From Streptosporangium sp. NBC_01495 (GTDB taxonomy: Bacteria; Actinomycetota; Actinomycetes; Streptosporangiales; Streptosporangiaceae), in NCBI RefSeq assembly GCF_036250735.1, contig NZ_CP109431.1, positions 186,001 to 250,000 on the forward strand: a stretch of DNA of 64,000 nucleotides, written 5' to 3'. Shown one piece after another: positions 26,301 through 34,781 of this stretch (position 1 is its first letter; every line of letters begins with the position of its first letter). Below the pieces are notes generated by a model. The model saw only the letters and a program-made list of their open reading frames with translations, was not told the origin of the DNA and did not search any database. The position numbers were made by a program, and so were the translations under genes.

Positions 26301-26635
26301 GGCCGGGAGGTCGTCGACCAGCGCAGCCGCAGCGGTCGCGGTCGCAACAACTGACGGCGTGCGGCCTCCTGCTGCCACTGGTCGCGCACCGCGTCGACCA
26401 GATCGGTCAGTTGGCCGGCCCGGTCGTTGACGACCTCGGCCCGGTGGGCGATCTCGAACGCGACAGCGGTCAGGGTCAGGACGCCGACCGCGATCCAGAT
26501 CGCCGGAGTCCACCAGCCCGCGGTGACCGTCACCGTGTTCGTGGCCAGGTTCCCCGCCAAAGCCAGGGCAACGGCGAGCAGCGAGGTGGCCACGTGAGAC
26601 GGCGGCCGTCGTCGGAGACCGTTCGGCTGTCGCAC
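23390..26635 (-). CDS. Membrane-anchored NACHT NTPase with C-terminal helical repeats
   Basis: The 1081-residue protein has two N-terminal hydrophobic helices (about 15-32 and 42-60), a NACHT domain with Walker A GPPGAGKS (144-151) and Walker B LPILDGLDE (223-231), VTCRGQEYEQ, then a hydrophobic central region (about 430-620) and the QFRHAVLQDHLA segment shared with the NACHT at 17926-20028. After that come about 430 residues of TPR/Sel1-like helical repeats (recurrent LLxExGxxDEAIALL patterns), the usual sensor or target-recognition part of STAND proteins. It is upstream of and on the same strand as the dihydroxybenzoate genes. The GTG start at 26635 is plausible. Confidence 0.8.
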   Translation of the reverse strand: MRQPNGLRRRPPSHVATSLLAVALALAGNLATNTVTVTAGWWTPAIWIAVGVLTLTAVAFEIAHRAEVVNDRAGQLTDLVDAVRDQWQQEAARRQLLRPRPLRLRWSTTSRPVAGNDSAVMAGAITQLKKTFAESPQGQMVILGPPGAGKSVLAILLTLDLLKSWEPPAPVPVLLPLAPWNPEREHIEDFLIQRLTAEYDLLGATGPDGRSLAEWMVTGRRILPILDGLDEMRPEWHARAIEGLDDLVDRPLVVTCRGQEYEQAVTISGSVLSRAAVIEIEPVDVEGMIDFLDRPTTRERWQPVITHLRVRPDCALGQVLTTPLMIMLARTAYSDPATDPRELLGLPDRSAIRERLIAGFVTGTYSRVPSPATARARPRPYAPAKARLWLATLAYQLFLTRSRELAWWRLEAGFLSRRPRWARRVVPVAVVAAVGVITGSAAGPAVALVACLAVGVPATGILDGLHRTGTWTERARRAGFGLGYGLALLPILRAPLPCALAALLSALVFALSPRWSRPARIRRVTPRHAPRVGRRRIVEAALHFGLIGEIVFAGTWSLLAPGPDALIAGLAAGSLYATAAACAAGLWSRTISQVRHASLALRGLLPWRLSVFLQDAQLRGVLRQVGMSWQFRHAVLQDHLAAGAREAHLRAQGDAGDHFAAMQLARELLEQNRIDEVRAWPHIQAQGMLRRWLIERGEVDELVRLIPVGERHLGGDLAGALAAHGRTEELWERARRGDDTAAYALARLLHEQGDADQAIALLENHGSHSAMGLLAELYVGQGRIDDAVACLTHRAEDAPRDSSNYQQLIDLLVEHHRLEELQALARRGGRLWVIAPSWNSYAKYRLADLLAELGQSEELLERARAGDRWAHFRIPDLLIGQGHVEEALALLRTRAADGDANAVWRYPELLVEYGREEEAIAFLRGRRSSDSRRLLARLLAERERIDELRTYADAGDDYAAVALSDLLVERGDLDGLRARAAAGHSAALVGVCELLSRQGHADEALSMLRTLAEGGDTLAVQRLPGLLAAHGHITEAVNFLRARIDDHRQQNFHDPELDTLLTQLMQQRAEQEAPGENRPPS

Positions 26636-26884
26636 ATCTCACATGATTGCGCCACGTGCTGAACCGCACCAGCGCTGGGCTTGCTGAGAGCCCGCGAGCG
26701 ATGCGAACTGGGAATTCGAAGAGGCACCTTCCGACTCGCTCAGTCCTGCAAGGGTGGGGGCCGCTCGCAGGATCCGGACGCGGCCGTAACGTCTGCGTGG
26801 AATGGCAAGACATAGCCAACCCGTTGACCCCGACGAACCGCTGACAGACCCGCTCTCTTCTTCTGCCCACCCATAGGTGATCCG

Positions 26885-28222
26885 CTAATCAGCAGGAATC
26901 CCCACTAGCTTCCTCTCCGCCCGCTCCTGACGGGCTCGTGCGATTGCCCGCCACCGCGCCGTCTCCTGCTCAGTGGCCACCGATTCTTCAGCGTCGTCAA
27001 CAGGTAGTAGCCATTCGGGCTCGGTCGCCCACCGTGTTGCAGCGGCTGTGGCGTCAGAACGTCTCCATCGCGCGGCGTCCAGCGAGGCGGCGCGCTGCTC
27101 CTGAAGACGCCGAGCCTCAGCGATGGCTGCGTGCCGTACCTCGGACTGTGATTCCCACCGGGCCTGACGCTCCGCCATCCACGCGGCATGCCGCACGCCG
27201 GCCTCATCCACCTCAATCCGATGCCGGCGTCGAATATCGCGCAGCACCCGGCCGACCCGCCACTGCACCAGGCCCACCATGTTCCGAGCCGAGCGCACCT
27301 GGTCAGACAGGAGTTCCTCAACCTCGCTGACCGGTAGGTGCCTCAGTAGGAGCTCGATCAAGTGTTCCAACGAGGCCATGCCCGCCTTGGATGGCGCTTC
27401 GGCGCCTTCGGGCACCCACCCAGCTCGTTGTATCACCCACGCTCTCCGGCATCGGACCAGTACCTCTCGTGCCTCCTCCAACCTCTCGCTGACGGTTTTG
27501 TCCCCCCAGAGCTCCGCTTTTCGCTCATCCTGGCCTCCATCAGGGTCCAGTTCGGTGAGAGGAGGGGTGAGACCGTCATATACATAAGGAGACGTGTGCA
27601 CTAATCCACAGCCACGGCTATGGATGGGTCTCAAGGAGGTACGAGAGCCGTACTGGACGGTGACGCACTCAGCGAGACCACGGTGAATCGACGCGAGAGT
27701 TGGCCGCTTCGTCGCGCGCTCTGCCGGATCGTCGGCGACCATCTCGACCGCCCGACCGAGGCTCTTAGGAAAGTCGTCAGGCAGGCGGGCCAGGTCCCAG
27801 CACAGGGTGTACTCGGCGGGCTGCCCAGGAGCCGCTCCGAGGGTCTTGCGCAACATGCCGAGCCCCACCAGGCGGCCGAGGTCCTTCCACGCGGTGCGTT
27901 TGCCCACCCGGTGGTGGCTCGCATACAGGCCGATGATCTTGCCCATGTTGGTGAGGTGGCCGGCCTTATTCGCGTGATGGGTCAGGTGACGGGCCATGCG
28001 GTAAGCGCACCGATCAGCGAACGTGCACCGCCACCAGGCCAGCGCCACCAGCCGAAACCACGTCCCTCTTGGGACGGCGGGTAGCCGGTCAACGTCCTCA
28101 TAGCAGACCGCGCGACGGCGCCTACCGGAAGTTTCGCCGTGTGGGCGCGATGGTCCGCGGTTGTGATCATTGTGTGAGGCAAGGCCAATATCACCCGATT
28201 GCGACACGCCGCTTTCGGGCAT
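26885..28222 (-). CDS. Winged-helix protein, possible replication or control protein
   Basis: The 445-residue protein has an N-terminal basic region, then a helical segment compatible with a winged helix at about residues 75-145 (GKIIGLYASHHRVGKRTAWKDLGRLVGLGML, typical of plasmid HTH proteins), and a long Arg/Glu-rich helical C-terminus (about 330-445) likely to form a coiled coil. It lies in the replication region, downstream of a small ribbon-helix-helix-like gene. Assignment to replication is from context and resemblance to HTH proteins of actinomycete plasmids; no initiator motif is proven. Several upstream starts are possible. Confidence 0.5.
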   Translation of the reverse strand: MPESGVSQSGDIGLASHNDHNRGPSRPHGETSGRRRRAVCYEDVDRLPAVPRGTWFRLVALAWWRCTFADRCAYRMARHLTHHANKAGHLTNMGKIIGLYASHHRVGKRTAWKDLGRLVGLGMLRKTLGAAPGQPAEYTLCWDLARLPDDFPKSLGRAVEMVADDPAERATKRPTLASIHRGLAECVTVQYGSRTSLRPIHSRGCGLVHTSPYVYDGLTPPLTELDPDGGQDERKAELWGDKTVSERLEEAREVLVRCRRAWVIQRAGWVPEGAEAPSKAGMASLEHLIELLLRHLPVSEVEELLSDQVRSARNMVGLVQWRVGRVLRDIRRRHRIEVDEAGVRHAAWMAERQARWESQSEVRHAAIAEARRLQEQRAASLDAARWRRSDATAAATRWATEPEWLLPVDDAEESVATEQETARWRAIARARQERAERKLVGIPAD

Positions 28223-28374
28223 GAGTGGCCGAGCCTCGGCGACATCGTCTATCGTGGTCTCCGAAGCTTCTGGAACCGGCTCCAGGCATGCGAAAGCCCG
28301 CCGGGAACCGGTGGCCTATAAAGAGGGTCCTCGCGCGTTTGCTGTGGCGGCTATGGCGCGGGGGCCCTTCTGCT

Positions 28375-28396
28375 GTCTGCGATCTGCTTCGCAGAC
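28375..28396. terminator. Hairpin between 28447 and 28222 genes
   Basis: GTCTGCGA and TCGCAGAC form a perfect 8-bp stem with a 6-base loop. There is no T-run on either strand, so it may be a weak terminator, operator or processing site. Confidence 0.35.
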
Positions 28397-28446
28397 TTAA
28401 GGTCTAGAACTGATCGATAGGTCTCCTTCGGGCGCGGCCAGGACGG

Positions 28447-28752
28447 CTACGCCGCGGTGTCTTCGGTGAGCAGCCACCCCATCTGGAGTGCCCTGTCGGG
28501 CGGACGGCGGAAAACTCCGCGGCCGAGGTCGGCCATGTACCTCCGAGCGGCGGAGGCGTTCTTGAAGCCGAGCTCCTGCCACTTGCCGTGCACCAGGGCG
28601 AATACGAAGTCGGCATAGGCCGAGAAGGAGTCGAACCCCAGTTCTTCGGCCTTGCCCGATGTCTGCTCCAGGATGTCCGGGTGCAGGAACCGTACAGGAA
28701 TACGGTGGCCGGCCTTCGACCGACGGCGCCGCTTCGCAGGGCTACTACTCAT
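28447..28752 (-). CDS. Small basic plasmid protein
   Basis: A 101-residue protein with a very basic N-terminus (AKRRRRSKAGHRIPVRF), then helical segments (DILEQTSGKAEELGFDSFSAYADFVF) compatible with a ribbon-helix-helix or small DNA-binding fold. A 15-bp palindrome lies 14 bases upstream of its ATG, suggesting autoregulation. It is on the same strand as, and upstream of, the winged-helix gene. Role in copy control is inference. Confidence 0.55.
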   Translation of the reverse strand: MSSSPAKRRRRSKAGHRIPVRFLHPDILEQTSGKAEELGFDSFSAYADFVFALVHGKWQELGFKNASAARRYMADLGRGVFRRPPDRALQMGWLLTEDTAA

Positions 28753-28765
28753 GGTCGCCGACCTT

Positions 28766-28780
28766 ATCCTGAATCAGGAT
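28766..28780. promoter_or_regulatory. 15-bp palindrome, candidate operator
   Basis: ATCCTGA-A-TCAGGAT, perfect 7-bp arms, just upstream of the small basic protein gene. Confidence 0.45.
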
Positions 28781-29266
28781 CGCGAGGGCACACTTCCTGC
28801 GGCGTGTCGAAAAGCTAAGGTCCGGGCCTTATCCCCACGAGAGTCGGCCAGTCGAGGGGCTTGCCGCGCGAGTCGGTCTGCGGTGCTTGTAGTCCTCGGG
28901 AGGCCCGCCGGTGGCGGCCATGGAGCAGATCGCTCCAGTGTGGCCTAGCAGTCCCCCAGAACGCCATACAACGCGCAAGAGAAATGGTTCTCTAGGGTGA
29001 CGCTTCACTGCGCCTGGTGCCAGCTGTAGACCCGCATGTGCGCTTCCGGGAAGCGGCCTCGCCTGGGGACCTGCGCTCAGAGGGCAGCCGCGCTTTGTAG
29101 GAACGCCCGGAGTGCGTCGCGCCGTAGGCGGTCATGGCGCCTGTGCCCTAGCCAACTCGGCGGCTACGGAGGGTTGGCAGCCCGAGCTTGTTAAGCCCTT
29201 CAAGTAGCCGCTGGAGGGTGTGGGGGTCGGCGTCCAGGCCATGCGGCGGAAAGTCCAGCGTCGCCA
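28781..29266. other. Gene-free region between divergent genes
   Basis: About 490 bases between the small basic protein (minus) and the HEAT-like gene (plus). No supported gene, iteron array or RNA is seen. Confidence 0.4.
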
Positions 29267-31300
29267 GTGCTCTTCGTTAGTTGGGATGATGGACGTCGTG
29301 ACGGACCTGGCGTACTGGAAGTCGCGCGCCGTCCAGTTTACCTTGATCCGGCTGTGGCGGCCGAGGTGTGGACCAACCCCTCGGCACCGGCCTCAGTGTT
29401 GCGTGACCCCCCGGCGGGCGTGGTGGAGTTCCTGCTCGGCGACGGAGCCTGGCAGGGCAGGCTCTCGGCCGTGTTGCGCAACTCGGCGCTACCGATGAGC
29501 GTGCTGGCCATGCTGGCGGCACGGGCCAAGGGGCAGTCCCGTGCCGTGATCTCCCGTCACGCGTTGGGGGCCGTGACCGACGTGCCGCGGTTGATCGCGG
29601 CGGCTCCGGCGATCACCGCCGCCGAACTGGGAAAGGCTGTGGAGGGGCTGCGGTACGGATGGGAGCACCGGCAGGACCCCGGCGCAGCACAAGCCACGTT
29701 GGCCAAGATGCTGCGTGCCTTCACCACCTCGTCGAACATCCGGTGCCGGACACTGGCCGCTGAGGCGCTCCCACTGATTGTGGGGCCGCGGCACCGCTAC
29801 ACCCAGGGCGAGGTGTCGGCGACCAAGCTGATCGCTGATCCGGAGGTCGCGGTGCTGGTCGCGTTGGCCCGCAACCGCCACATGCGCGTCCTGCCGGAGT
29901 CGCAGGAAGGCTTGGCTGTGCGCCGCGCGCTCCTGGGACACTCCGAGCCGCGGGTGCGTGCCGCGGCTCGTCGCGCCGGATTGCACGTGCTCGACAGCCA
30001 CATCTTTGCCGCGCTTTCGGCAGCCGACGGCCGGCCCGTCCCCGTCGACCCTGCGGCGTCCGGGGTGGAGCTGGCCGACCCGCTGGATGATCCGGCGCCC
30101 AGCGTGCGCGTGACCGCGATCGCCGGCGGCATCCCTGAGCAGGACGGCGCCCGCTGGGCGCGTGTCCTGGCTGACCCGAGCTCGCAGGTCCGCAAGGCCG
30201 CCGCCACACACGGATACTTCACACCCTCCTTCGTGTGGGCTGGCCTGGCCGAGGACACCGACCCGGGCGTACGCGCAGCGGTCGCCCATTCCCGCTGGGC
30301 ACCCGCGGAGCTACAACGCCGCCTCTTGTCCGACGCGGACCCGAAGGTGGCAACGGCCGCCGAAGCCCGCGATCCACTCTCCCTGCCGGTAAGGGTACGC
30401 CCGGGCCTGCCCTCGGACGGGGAAATCATGCTGCCGGTCAGCTTCACCCACGACCAGCAGCTTCGTCGGCTCGACCTCACCGCCGTCACTCTCACCCTGA
30501 CCCAGCAGCATGAGCTGGCGATCGCGGCGCGCGCCGATACCCGGGCCCGCGCAGAAGCGCGCGCCCGCGTGATCGCCCGCCTGGGAACCTCCCGGGCCGC
30601 GGACTGGGTGGCCCACCGCTGGGAACGGTGGTGCGATGTGTTCGCGGTCCCCGCACCGGCACACTCCATGATCGGTTTGGAGCGCAGGCTCGCCGCGCCG
30701 TTCGTCGGCGTGGCGACTGCTGATGATCGCGTCATCGGCGCGCTCGCGCTGTTCGACGCCGTTCTCGGCCTTGCCGCCGCACCTGGTTTCGCTATGCCAG
30801 ATCATTGGTTCGAACACCGCTCCGATGTCCTGCACACCAGCGCCAAGGAGCAGAACGAGCAGGAGGCCGCCGACCTGGTGCTGCTGACCGGGCCGTGGGA
30901 ACAGGTCTTGCTGCCCGTACAGGTCACCGAGAACACCGTGTACGGACCACGCACTCCCGCTGCACGACACCTGCTGACCACTGCGGCACGGCTGCCCCGC
31001 GCCCGCCTGGACTCTTTGCTCACCGCACGCATCAGCATTGACGACCAGCGCTGGAGATCCGCTCGCCGCGAAGCGGTCGACGCAGTCGCCGGCCTCCACG
31101 ACCACGTGTACGCCGCGCACTTTCTTTTTTGGGACGCCGTGACCGTCGCCGAACTCGCCGCCTGGCAGCGACCCACTGATCCGCTGTTGGCCGACGCCCT
31201 GTGGGCCGCTGGCGCGGTGGTGTTGTATGGCGAGCAGATGTCGGCGGCCACAGTCGAGACCCTGACTTCGCCCTGCACTGCCGCAGGTCTGTCTCTGTGA
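29267..31300 (+). CDS. HEAT-like repeat protein
   Basis: The product of up to 677 residues is built of helical repeats, with HEAT/LRV-like units such as DPEVAVLVALARNRHM, GHSEPRVRAAARRAG, DPAPSVRVTAIAGG, DPSSQVRKAAATHG and DTDPGVRAAVAHS between residues 190 and 380. The C-terminal 280 residues are a different helical domain. HEAT proteins are scaffolds for protein or nucleic-acid binding. It stands alone on the plus strand; no partner is evident. The GTG at 29267 lacks a clear ribosome site, so the true start may be downstream. Confidence 0.6.
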   Translation: MLFVSWDDGRRDGPGVLEVARRPVYLDPAVAAEVWTNPSAPASVLRDPPAGVVEFLLGDGAWQGRLSAVLRNSALPMSVLAMLAARAKGQSRAVISRHALGAVTDVPRLIAAAPAITAAELGKAVEGLRYGWEHRQDPGAAQATLAKMLRAFTTSSNIRCRTLAAEALPLIVGPRHRYTQGEVSATKLIADPEVAVLVALARNRHMRVLPESQEGLAVRRALLGHSEPRVRAAARRAGLHVLDSHIFAALSAADGRPVPVDPAASGVELADPLDDPAPSVRVTAIAGGIPEQDGARWARVLADPSSQVRKAAATHGYFTPSFVWAGLAEDTDPGVRAAVAHSRWAPAELQRRLLSDADPKVATAAEARDPLSLPVRVRPGLPSDGEIMLPVSFTHDQQLRRLDLTAVTLTLTQQHELAIAARADTRARAEARARVIARLGTSRAADWVAHRWERWCDVFAVPAPAHSMIGLERRLAAPFVGVATADDRVIGALALFDAVLGLAAAPGFAMPDHWFEHRSDVLHTSAKEQNEQEAADLVLLTGPWEQVLLPVQVTENTVYGPRTPAARHLLTTAARLPRARLDSLLTARISIDDQRWRSARREAVDAVAGLHDHVYAAHFLFWDAVTVAELAAWQRPTDPLLADALWAAGAVVLYGEQMSAATVETLTSPCTAAGLSL

Positions 31301-31568
31301 TCGACTACCGAACCAGCTACCATGCAGCCCGACGGTGGGCGGGAGCGCTCGGCTGCTGGCGTTGTCGGGGGTCATGCCAGAGCGCTCTGGGCTCCGGTGT
31401 GGGCCACGACGAACTCCTGGTGGCGGGGCGAGCACCCCGGCGCGCTGGTCCGTCCACAGACGCAGCCTGCCCTGCCGCCTATCGCGTTCCACAGTTCGGT
31501 AGACGATCTTTGCGGTCGCGGTGGCGGTGTTGAAATGGTGATAGCCGCTCGTCTCAGGATGGCCAGGG

Positions 31569-34193
31569 TTACGGCGGTCGAGGTGGATCAGATGACCGCG
31601 ATCGGGTCTTCATCAATTGAGCGACGACTGGTGATCCGGGACGGCCCGGGATGGTGTCTGGCCATCGGGCAGGTCTCGATTCGGCTGGATCCGGGGGAGG
31701 GGAAGACGCACTGAGGTGCATCGGCGTCGCCCCGGTTAGTGCCGTAGATTCCTTCGCGTTGTCATACGCGGCCTGGGCGCTGCCATCAGTCGGTGCCGTT
31801 GGCCAGGGAATCGTCGACAGAGCTTCGGCTGTGACATGTGCGTGGTCATCAGTGTCGCGGGTTCGACGAGATCGCAGGTGAGCGGGTCGGTCCATGGGCG
31901 GCAGTTCCCATGCCTCCAGCAGCTCCCACCAGGCTTTACGGTCGGCGACGTAGCGAGCGTGGCGTTCGGTTTTGGTCACATCGGCGCCGAGTTCAACGGC
32001 AGCCTCACCCAGGTCGCGCTCGCCGCGCATCCACCCGGTCTCCCCTTTGGCCGCCAGTTGGTAGGCGGCAAGGGTCCGCAGAGCCTCACAGGTGGTGCTG
32101 CGGGCGAGCCGGGCCAGCCGAGACAGTTCGCTGGGACCGGTCTGCACGGCGGACAGCGCCTCATAGACCAGGGCGGCGCTGGGCCCGAGGGCGTGCAGAG
32201 CTGGGTGTAGGGAGGTGATGGCTCCGGCCGGGAAGCGAATCCAGGCAGCTTCGGCTCGGTAGGCGTCGGGGACGCGCAGGCCGTAGCGGTCGGCACGCCG
32301 GCCCGCGGCGGGGTCGATGAGGTCGATGAGGGGGTCGTCTTCGTCGCGGAGCTGGCGCAGGTGACGGGAGACGACGGTGTAGTCCAGGCCGCACATCTCC
32401 GATAGGGAGCGCACCCCGAAGGCGGGATTCGTCGAGCCGTCCATCCGGGCCGCCACGGCGATCGCTCGCAGCAGCAGGCGAATGGAGGGAGCAGCCCGAC
32501 CCCAGGCGCGGATGCGTTCGGGGTCGCGTTCGGCGAGCAGGATGCAGGTGCGCCAGCGCCGGATCTGTTGCCAGAGGTTGAGGTTTCCCTCGAGGGCCAG
32601 GTCTGCTTCAGCGGGAGTAGCGGTTCGGATCGACCACAGGTTGGCGTCCCGGCGGTGCTCTGGGTCAGTTGAGGTGGTCGGAGCAAGCTCAGCCGATTTG
32701 GAATCTACATTGTAAAGGCGAAGGCTCGCAGACATCTGAGAATCCGGGGGGACCTCGGGGGGCGTGGAAGGTTGTCTCACGCTTGTGTTGCAGCTGCGGG
32801 CATGTCTCAGCCGGGCTATTCCAGCGATCGCTTTTCGCCAGTCCTTGGCCAGACGCGTCATCTGATAGCTCAGGCGCTTGTTCTCCAGCAGGACCGCCAG
32901 TCCGCTCCAGGGGCCCTGGAGCATCTGGATGAGGGTTTCGGCGTAGGTCCACCCGGCGGCCGCGATGGAGTTCAGCAGGCCCAGGCGGGCCTCGGAGGGG
33001 GACATCGCACCGCGGGCGCGCCAGTTGCCGGTGCGGGCCAGTTGTTCCTGCTCGGCGGTAAGGGCCCGGCGGCCGCCCATGCGCGGCAACCAGGGCCGTC
33101 CCTGGCTGTCGAGGGGAATCTCCACCAGTGCGTGGCATTGGGGGCAGGTGCGGCCGTCATTGGCGCCGGCTTCGACGGCGTCATCGCCGGCGAGGCTGGG
33201 GGAGAGGGGTGACGGGCGCTGGGTGAGCGCGGCGAGTTCCGCGGTGAGGTCTTGGTGGAGTGCGGCCCAGACGGCCGGTCCGCAGGGTCGGCGCAGGATC
33301 TGTTCGGCGTCGCGTAGGGGGAGGGTCAGTGTCATGTAGCCGGTGAGGTGGCCGTGCTCGAGTTTGTGCAGGGCGCCCGGTGGGCGGATCTGGCCGTGGC
33401 GAGAAGACATCGGCCAGATGTCGAGTGTGTGGAAGCGCAGGGCCAGGGCGTAGGCGAGTTGGCGGAGATCGGTCCAGGGCAGTGCGCGGGCGAAGCGGAC
33501 GTAGACGTGGCGGCCGCCGTTGGGGGAGCGGTCGCTGATGGCGCGTCCTCCGCAGCGCTCGATGAGTTCGATGAGGGCTTGGGCCTCGTCGTGCACGGCG
33601 GCGATGGCCTCGTGGCGGGTCATGCCGCGGGCGATGGCGCGCTGGACGTCGAGGTCGGCGACCAGTAGGCGGCCCACCCCGCGGTCGCTGTCGTAGACCG
33701 ACACGGTGCAGGGCTGGGCGGGCAGCTGGGGGAGTAGGGGGCGTAGCAGTCGGGTGTGCCGGGCTTGGCCGGGGAAGCTGGTGCCGCCGTCGGGGGAGAG
33801 ACGGATGTAGCGCGTCTGGCCGATCAGCGGAGCCAGACGGGCGTAGGTTTCTGCGGCGCGGGCATGCGCGGCGGGCCCTGCCAGGTCCGTGACGTGGTCA
33901 TGGCGGGGTTGACCTGCGGCGTCAGATGTCGTGGATGCCGAGGTCTCAAGGGTCTGAGACGGGTTGAGCCGCTTGCCGGGCAGATCTGGCGACACACCCG
34001 ATTGAGGCAATGCGTAGCTCAGCCCGGGGCGGTGGGTTATGATCTGCTCCAGGCATGACACAGCGACCTGCTGGGCCTGCCAAGCGCTCAAACCGGTCAG
34101 CCAGACCGGAGACATGAGAACGCCCGCGCAAAACCAGCGGGTTGACGATGAGGACTTCGCGATAGGTTGGGAGCCGTTGAGCGAAGATCTCAT
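31569..34193 (-). CDS. Replication protein with primase-polymerase-like domain
   Basis: Up to 874 residues. Residues 145-290 look like an archaeo-eukaryotic-type primase/polymerase core: VADLDVQ (DxD-type metal site), SPNGGRHVYVRF (the GxH-type motif) and HGQIRPPGALHK. A CxxC (CPQCHALVEI) follows near residue 355, and the C-terminal half contains a winged-helix-like region (SLSEMCGLDYTVVSRHLRQLRDE). Such proteins prime and initiate plasmid or ICE replication in actinomycetes. The first 60-70 codons have weak coding character and lie opposite two small plus-strand frames, so the real start is probably a GTG at 34061 or 33995. Confidence 0.75.
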   Translation of the reverse strand: MRSSLNGSQPIAKSSSSTRWFCAGVLMSPVWLTGLSAWQAQQVAVSCLEQIITHRPGLSYALPQSGVSPDLPGKRLNPSQTLETSASTTSDAAGQPRHDHVTDLAGPAAHARAAETYARLAPLIGQTRYIRLSPDGGTSFPGQARHTRLLRPLLPQLPAQPCTVSVYDSDRGVGRLLVADLDVQRAIARGMTRHEAIAAVHDEAQALIELIERCGGRAISDRSPNGGRHVYVRFARALPWTDLRQLAYALALRFHTLDIWPMSSRHGQIRPPGALHKLEHGHLTGYMTLTLPLRDAEQILRRPCGPAVWAALHQDLTAELAALTQRPSPLSPSLAGDDAVEAGANDGRTCPQCHALVEIPLDSQGRPWLPRMGGRRALTAEQEQLARTGNWRARGAMSPSEARLGLLNSIAAAGWTYAETLIQMLQGPWSGLAVLLENKRLSYQMTRLAKDWRKAIAGIARLRHARSCNTSVRQPSTPPEVPPDSQMSASLRLYNVDSKSAELAPTTSTDPEHRRDANLWSIRTATPAEADLALEGNLNLWQQIRRWRTCILLAERDPERIRAWGRAAPSIRLLLRAIAVAARMDGSTNPAFGVRSLSEMCGLDYTVVSRHLRQLRDEDDPLIDLIDPAAGRRADRYGLRVPDAYRAEAAWIRFPAGAITSLHPALHALGPSAALVYEALSAVQTGPSELSRLARLARSTTCEALRTLAAYQLAAKGETGWMRGERDLGEAAVELGADVTKTERHARYVADRKAWWELLEAWELPPMDRPAHLRSRRTRDTDDHAHVTAEALSTIPWPTAPTDGSAQAAYDNAKESTALTGATPMHLSASSPPPDPAESRPARWPDTIPGRPGSPVVAQLMKTRSRSSDPPRPP
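34038..34043 (+). promoter_or_regulatory. Candidate -10 of a small transcript opposite the rep 5' end
   Basis: TATGAT, 12 bases before the ATG at 34055. No good -35 is present at 17 bases. Confidence 0.3.
34055..34117 (+). CDS. 20-residue basic peptide ORF
   Basis: ATG at 34055 reads a 20-residue Arg/Ser/Pro-rich peptide (MTQRPAGPAKRSNRSARPET). Its TGA overlaps the next ATG (ATGA at 34114-34117), a coupling common in this window. It follows a TATGAT box closely, so the mRNA might be nearly leaderless. It could equally be part of an untranslated regulatory RNA. Confidence 0.3.
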   Translation: MTQRPAGPAKRSNRSARPET

Positions 34194-34206
34194 TGAAGAG
34201 GTGTGA
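34114..34206 (+). CDS. 30-residue acidic peptide ORF
   Basis: ATG at 34114, preceded by CCGGAGAC, reads a 30-residue acidic peptide ending in SEDLIEEV. A strong terminator-like hairpin starts seven bases after its TGA. The ribosome site, the coupled upstream frame and the terminator support a real short transcript. It is convergent with and overlaps the long version of the rep reading frame. No family is recognised. Confidence 0.4.
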   Translation: MRTPAQNQRVDDEDFAIGWEPLSEDLIEEV

Positions 34207-34212
34207 TGCGGT

Positions 34213-34232
34213 CGCCCCGGTTTCCCGGGGCG
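34213..34232 (+). terminator. Rho-independent-like terminator of the small plus-strand unit
   Basis: CGCCCCGG-TTTC-CCGGGGCG, perfect 8-bp stem, followed on the plus strand by TTTCGCATTTCT. Confidence 0.6.
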
Positions 34233-34289
34233 TTTCGCATTTCTAGGGGCGTTTCGTCACGGCCTCCCTGATGAGCTGGGCGTGGGAAG

Positions 34290-34739
34290 TCACGCGGCGG
34301 CCTCGCCATGGTGGAGATCGCTCAACTCGCGGTGACCCGAAGTCGCTCCAGGACGACTGTTCTGTCGAGCTTCGTGGTCGCGGCGTACGAGCTGGCGGTA
34401 GTACTCCGCCACGCTGATGCCCAAGAAGCCGGCCGCGGTGGAGGCCTTGCTGTAGATCTCAGCGTTGACTTGGAAGACCGCGTTGGGGCCGCCTGAGGCA
34501 ACGGGGATCGTTGCTTTCCAGTGGGGGCGTCCGTGTTTGTCGACCGGGTCTTCGCGGACGAGTGCACGGTAGTACTCCGCCACTGGGATGCGGCGTTCAC
34601 GTGCGACTCGGCGAGCGAGTTGGTCGACTTCCGGGTCCACGACGAAGTTCATGGGGAACTTGGTCCGCCCGGTGGAGGCGGCCAGAGAGAGACGAGGTTC
34701 GTTGCCGCGCTGGACGCGGCCGCGTGGTGCGCCAGCCAT
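34290..34739 (-). CDS. Protein with two ribbon-helix-helix-like repeats
   Basis: About 149 residues from the ATG at 34739 (longer starts exist to 34781). It holds two related segments: MNFVVDPEVDQLARRVARER followed by RIPVAEYYRALVRED, and VFQVNAEIYSKASTAAGFLG followed by ISVAEYYRQLVRRD. Each looks like one RHH unit, so a single chain could bind DNA as an intramolecular pair. Upstream of the primase-like Rep on the same strand, it is a natural candidate for copy or transfer control; that role is inferred. Confidence 0.55.
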   Translation of the reverse strand: MAGAPRGRVQRGNEPRLSLAASTGRTKFPMNFVVDPEVDQLARRVARERRIPVAEYYRALVREDPVDKHGRPHWKATIPVASGGPNAVFQVNAEIYSKASTAAGFLGISVAEYYRQLVRRDHEARQNSRPGATSGHRELSDLHHGEAAA

Positions 34740-34781
34740 GGAGCTGATCATTGCGCATCGGCGAGACCATTGCACTATCAA

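Noticed and set aside
23987..26662. An 891-codon plus-strand frame opposite the second NACHT gene
   Set aside because: The opposite strand has clear NACHT motifs and codon bias; this frame is low complexity and has no domains.
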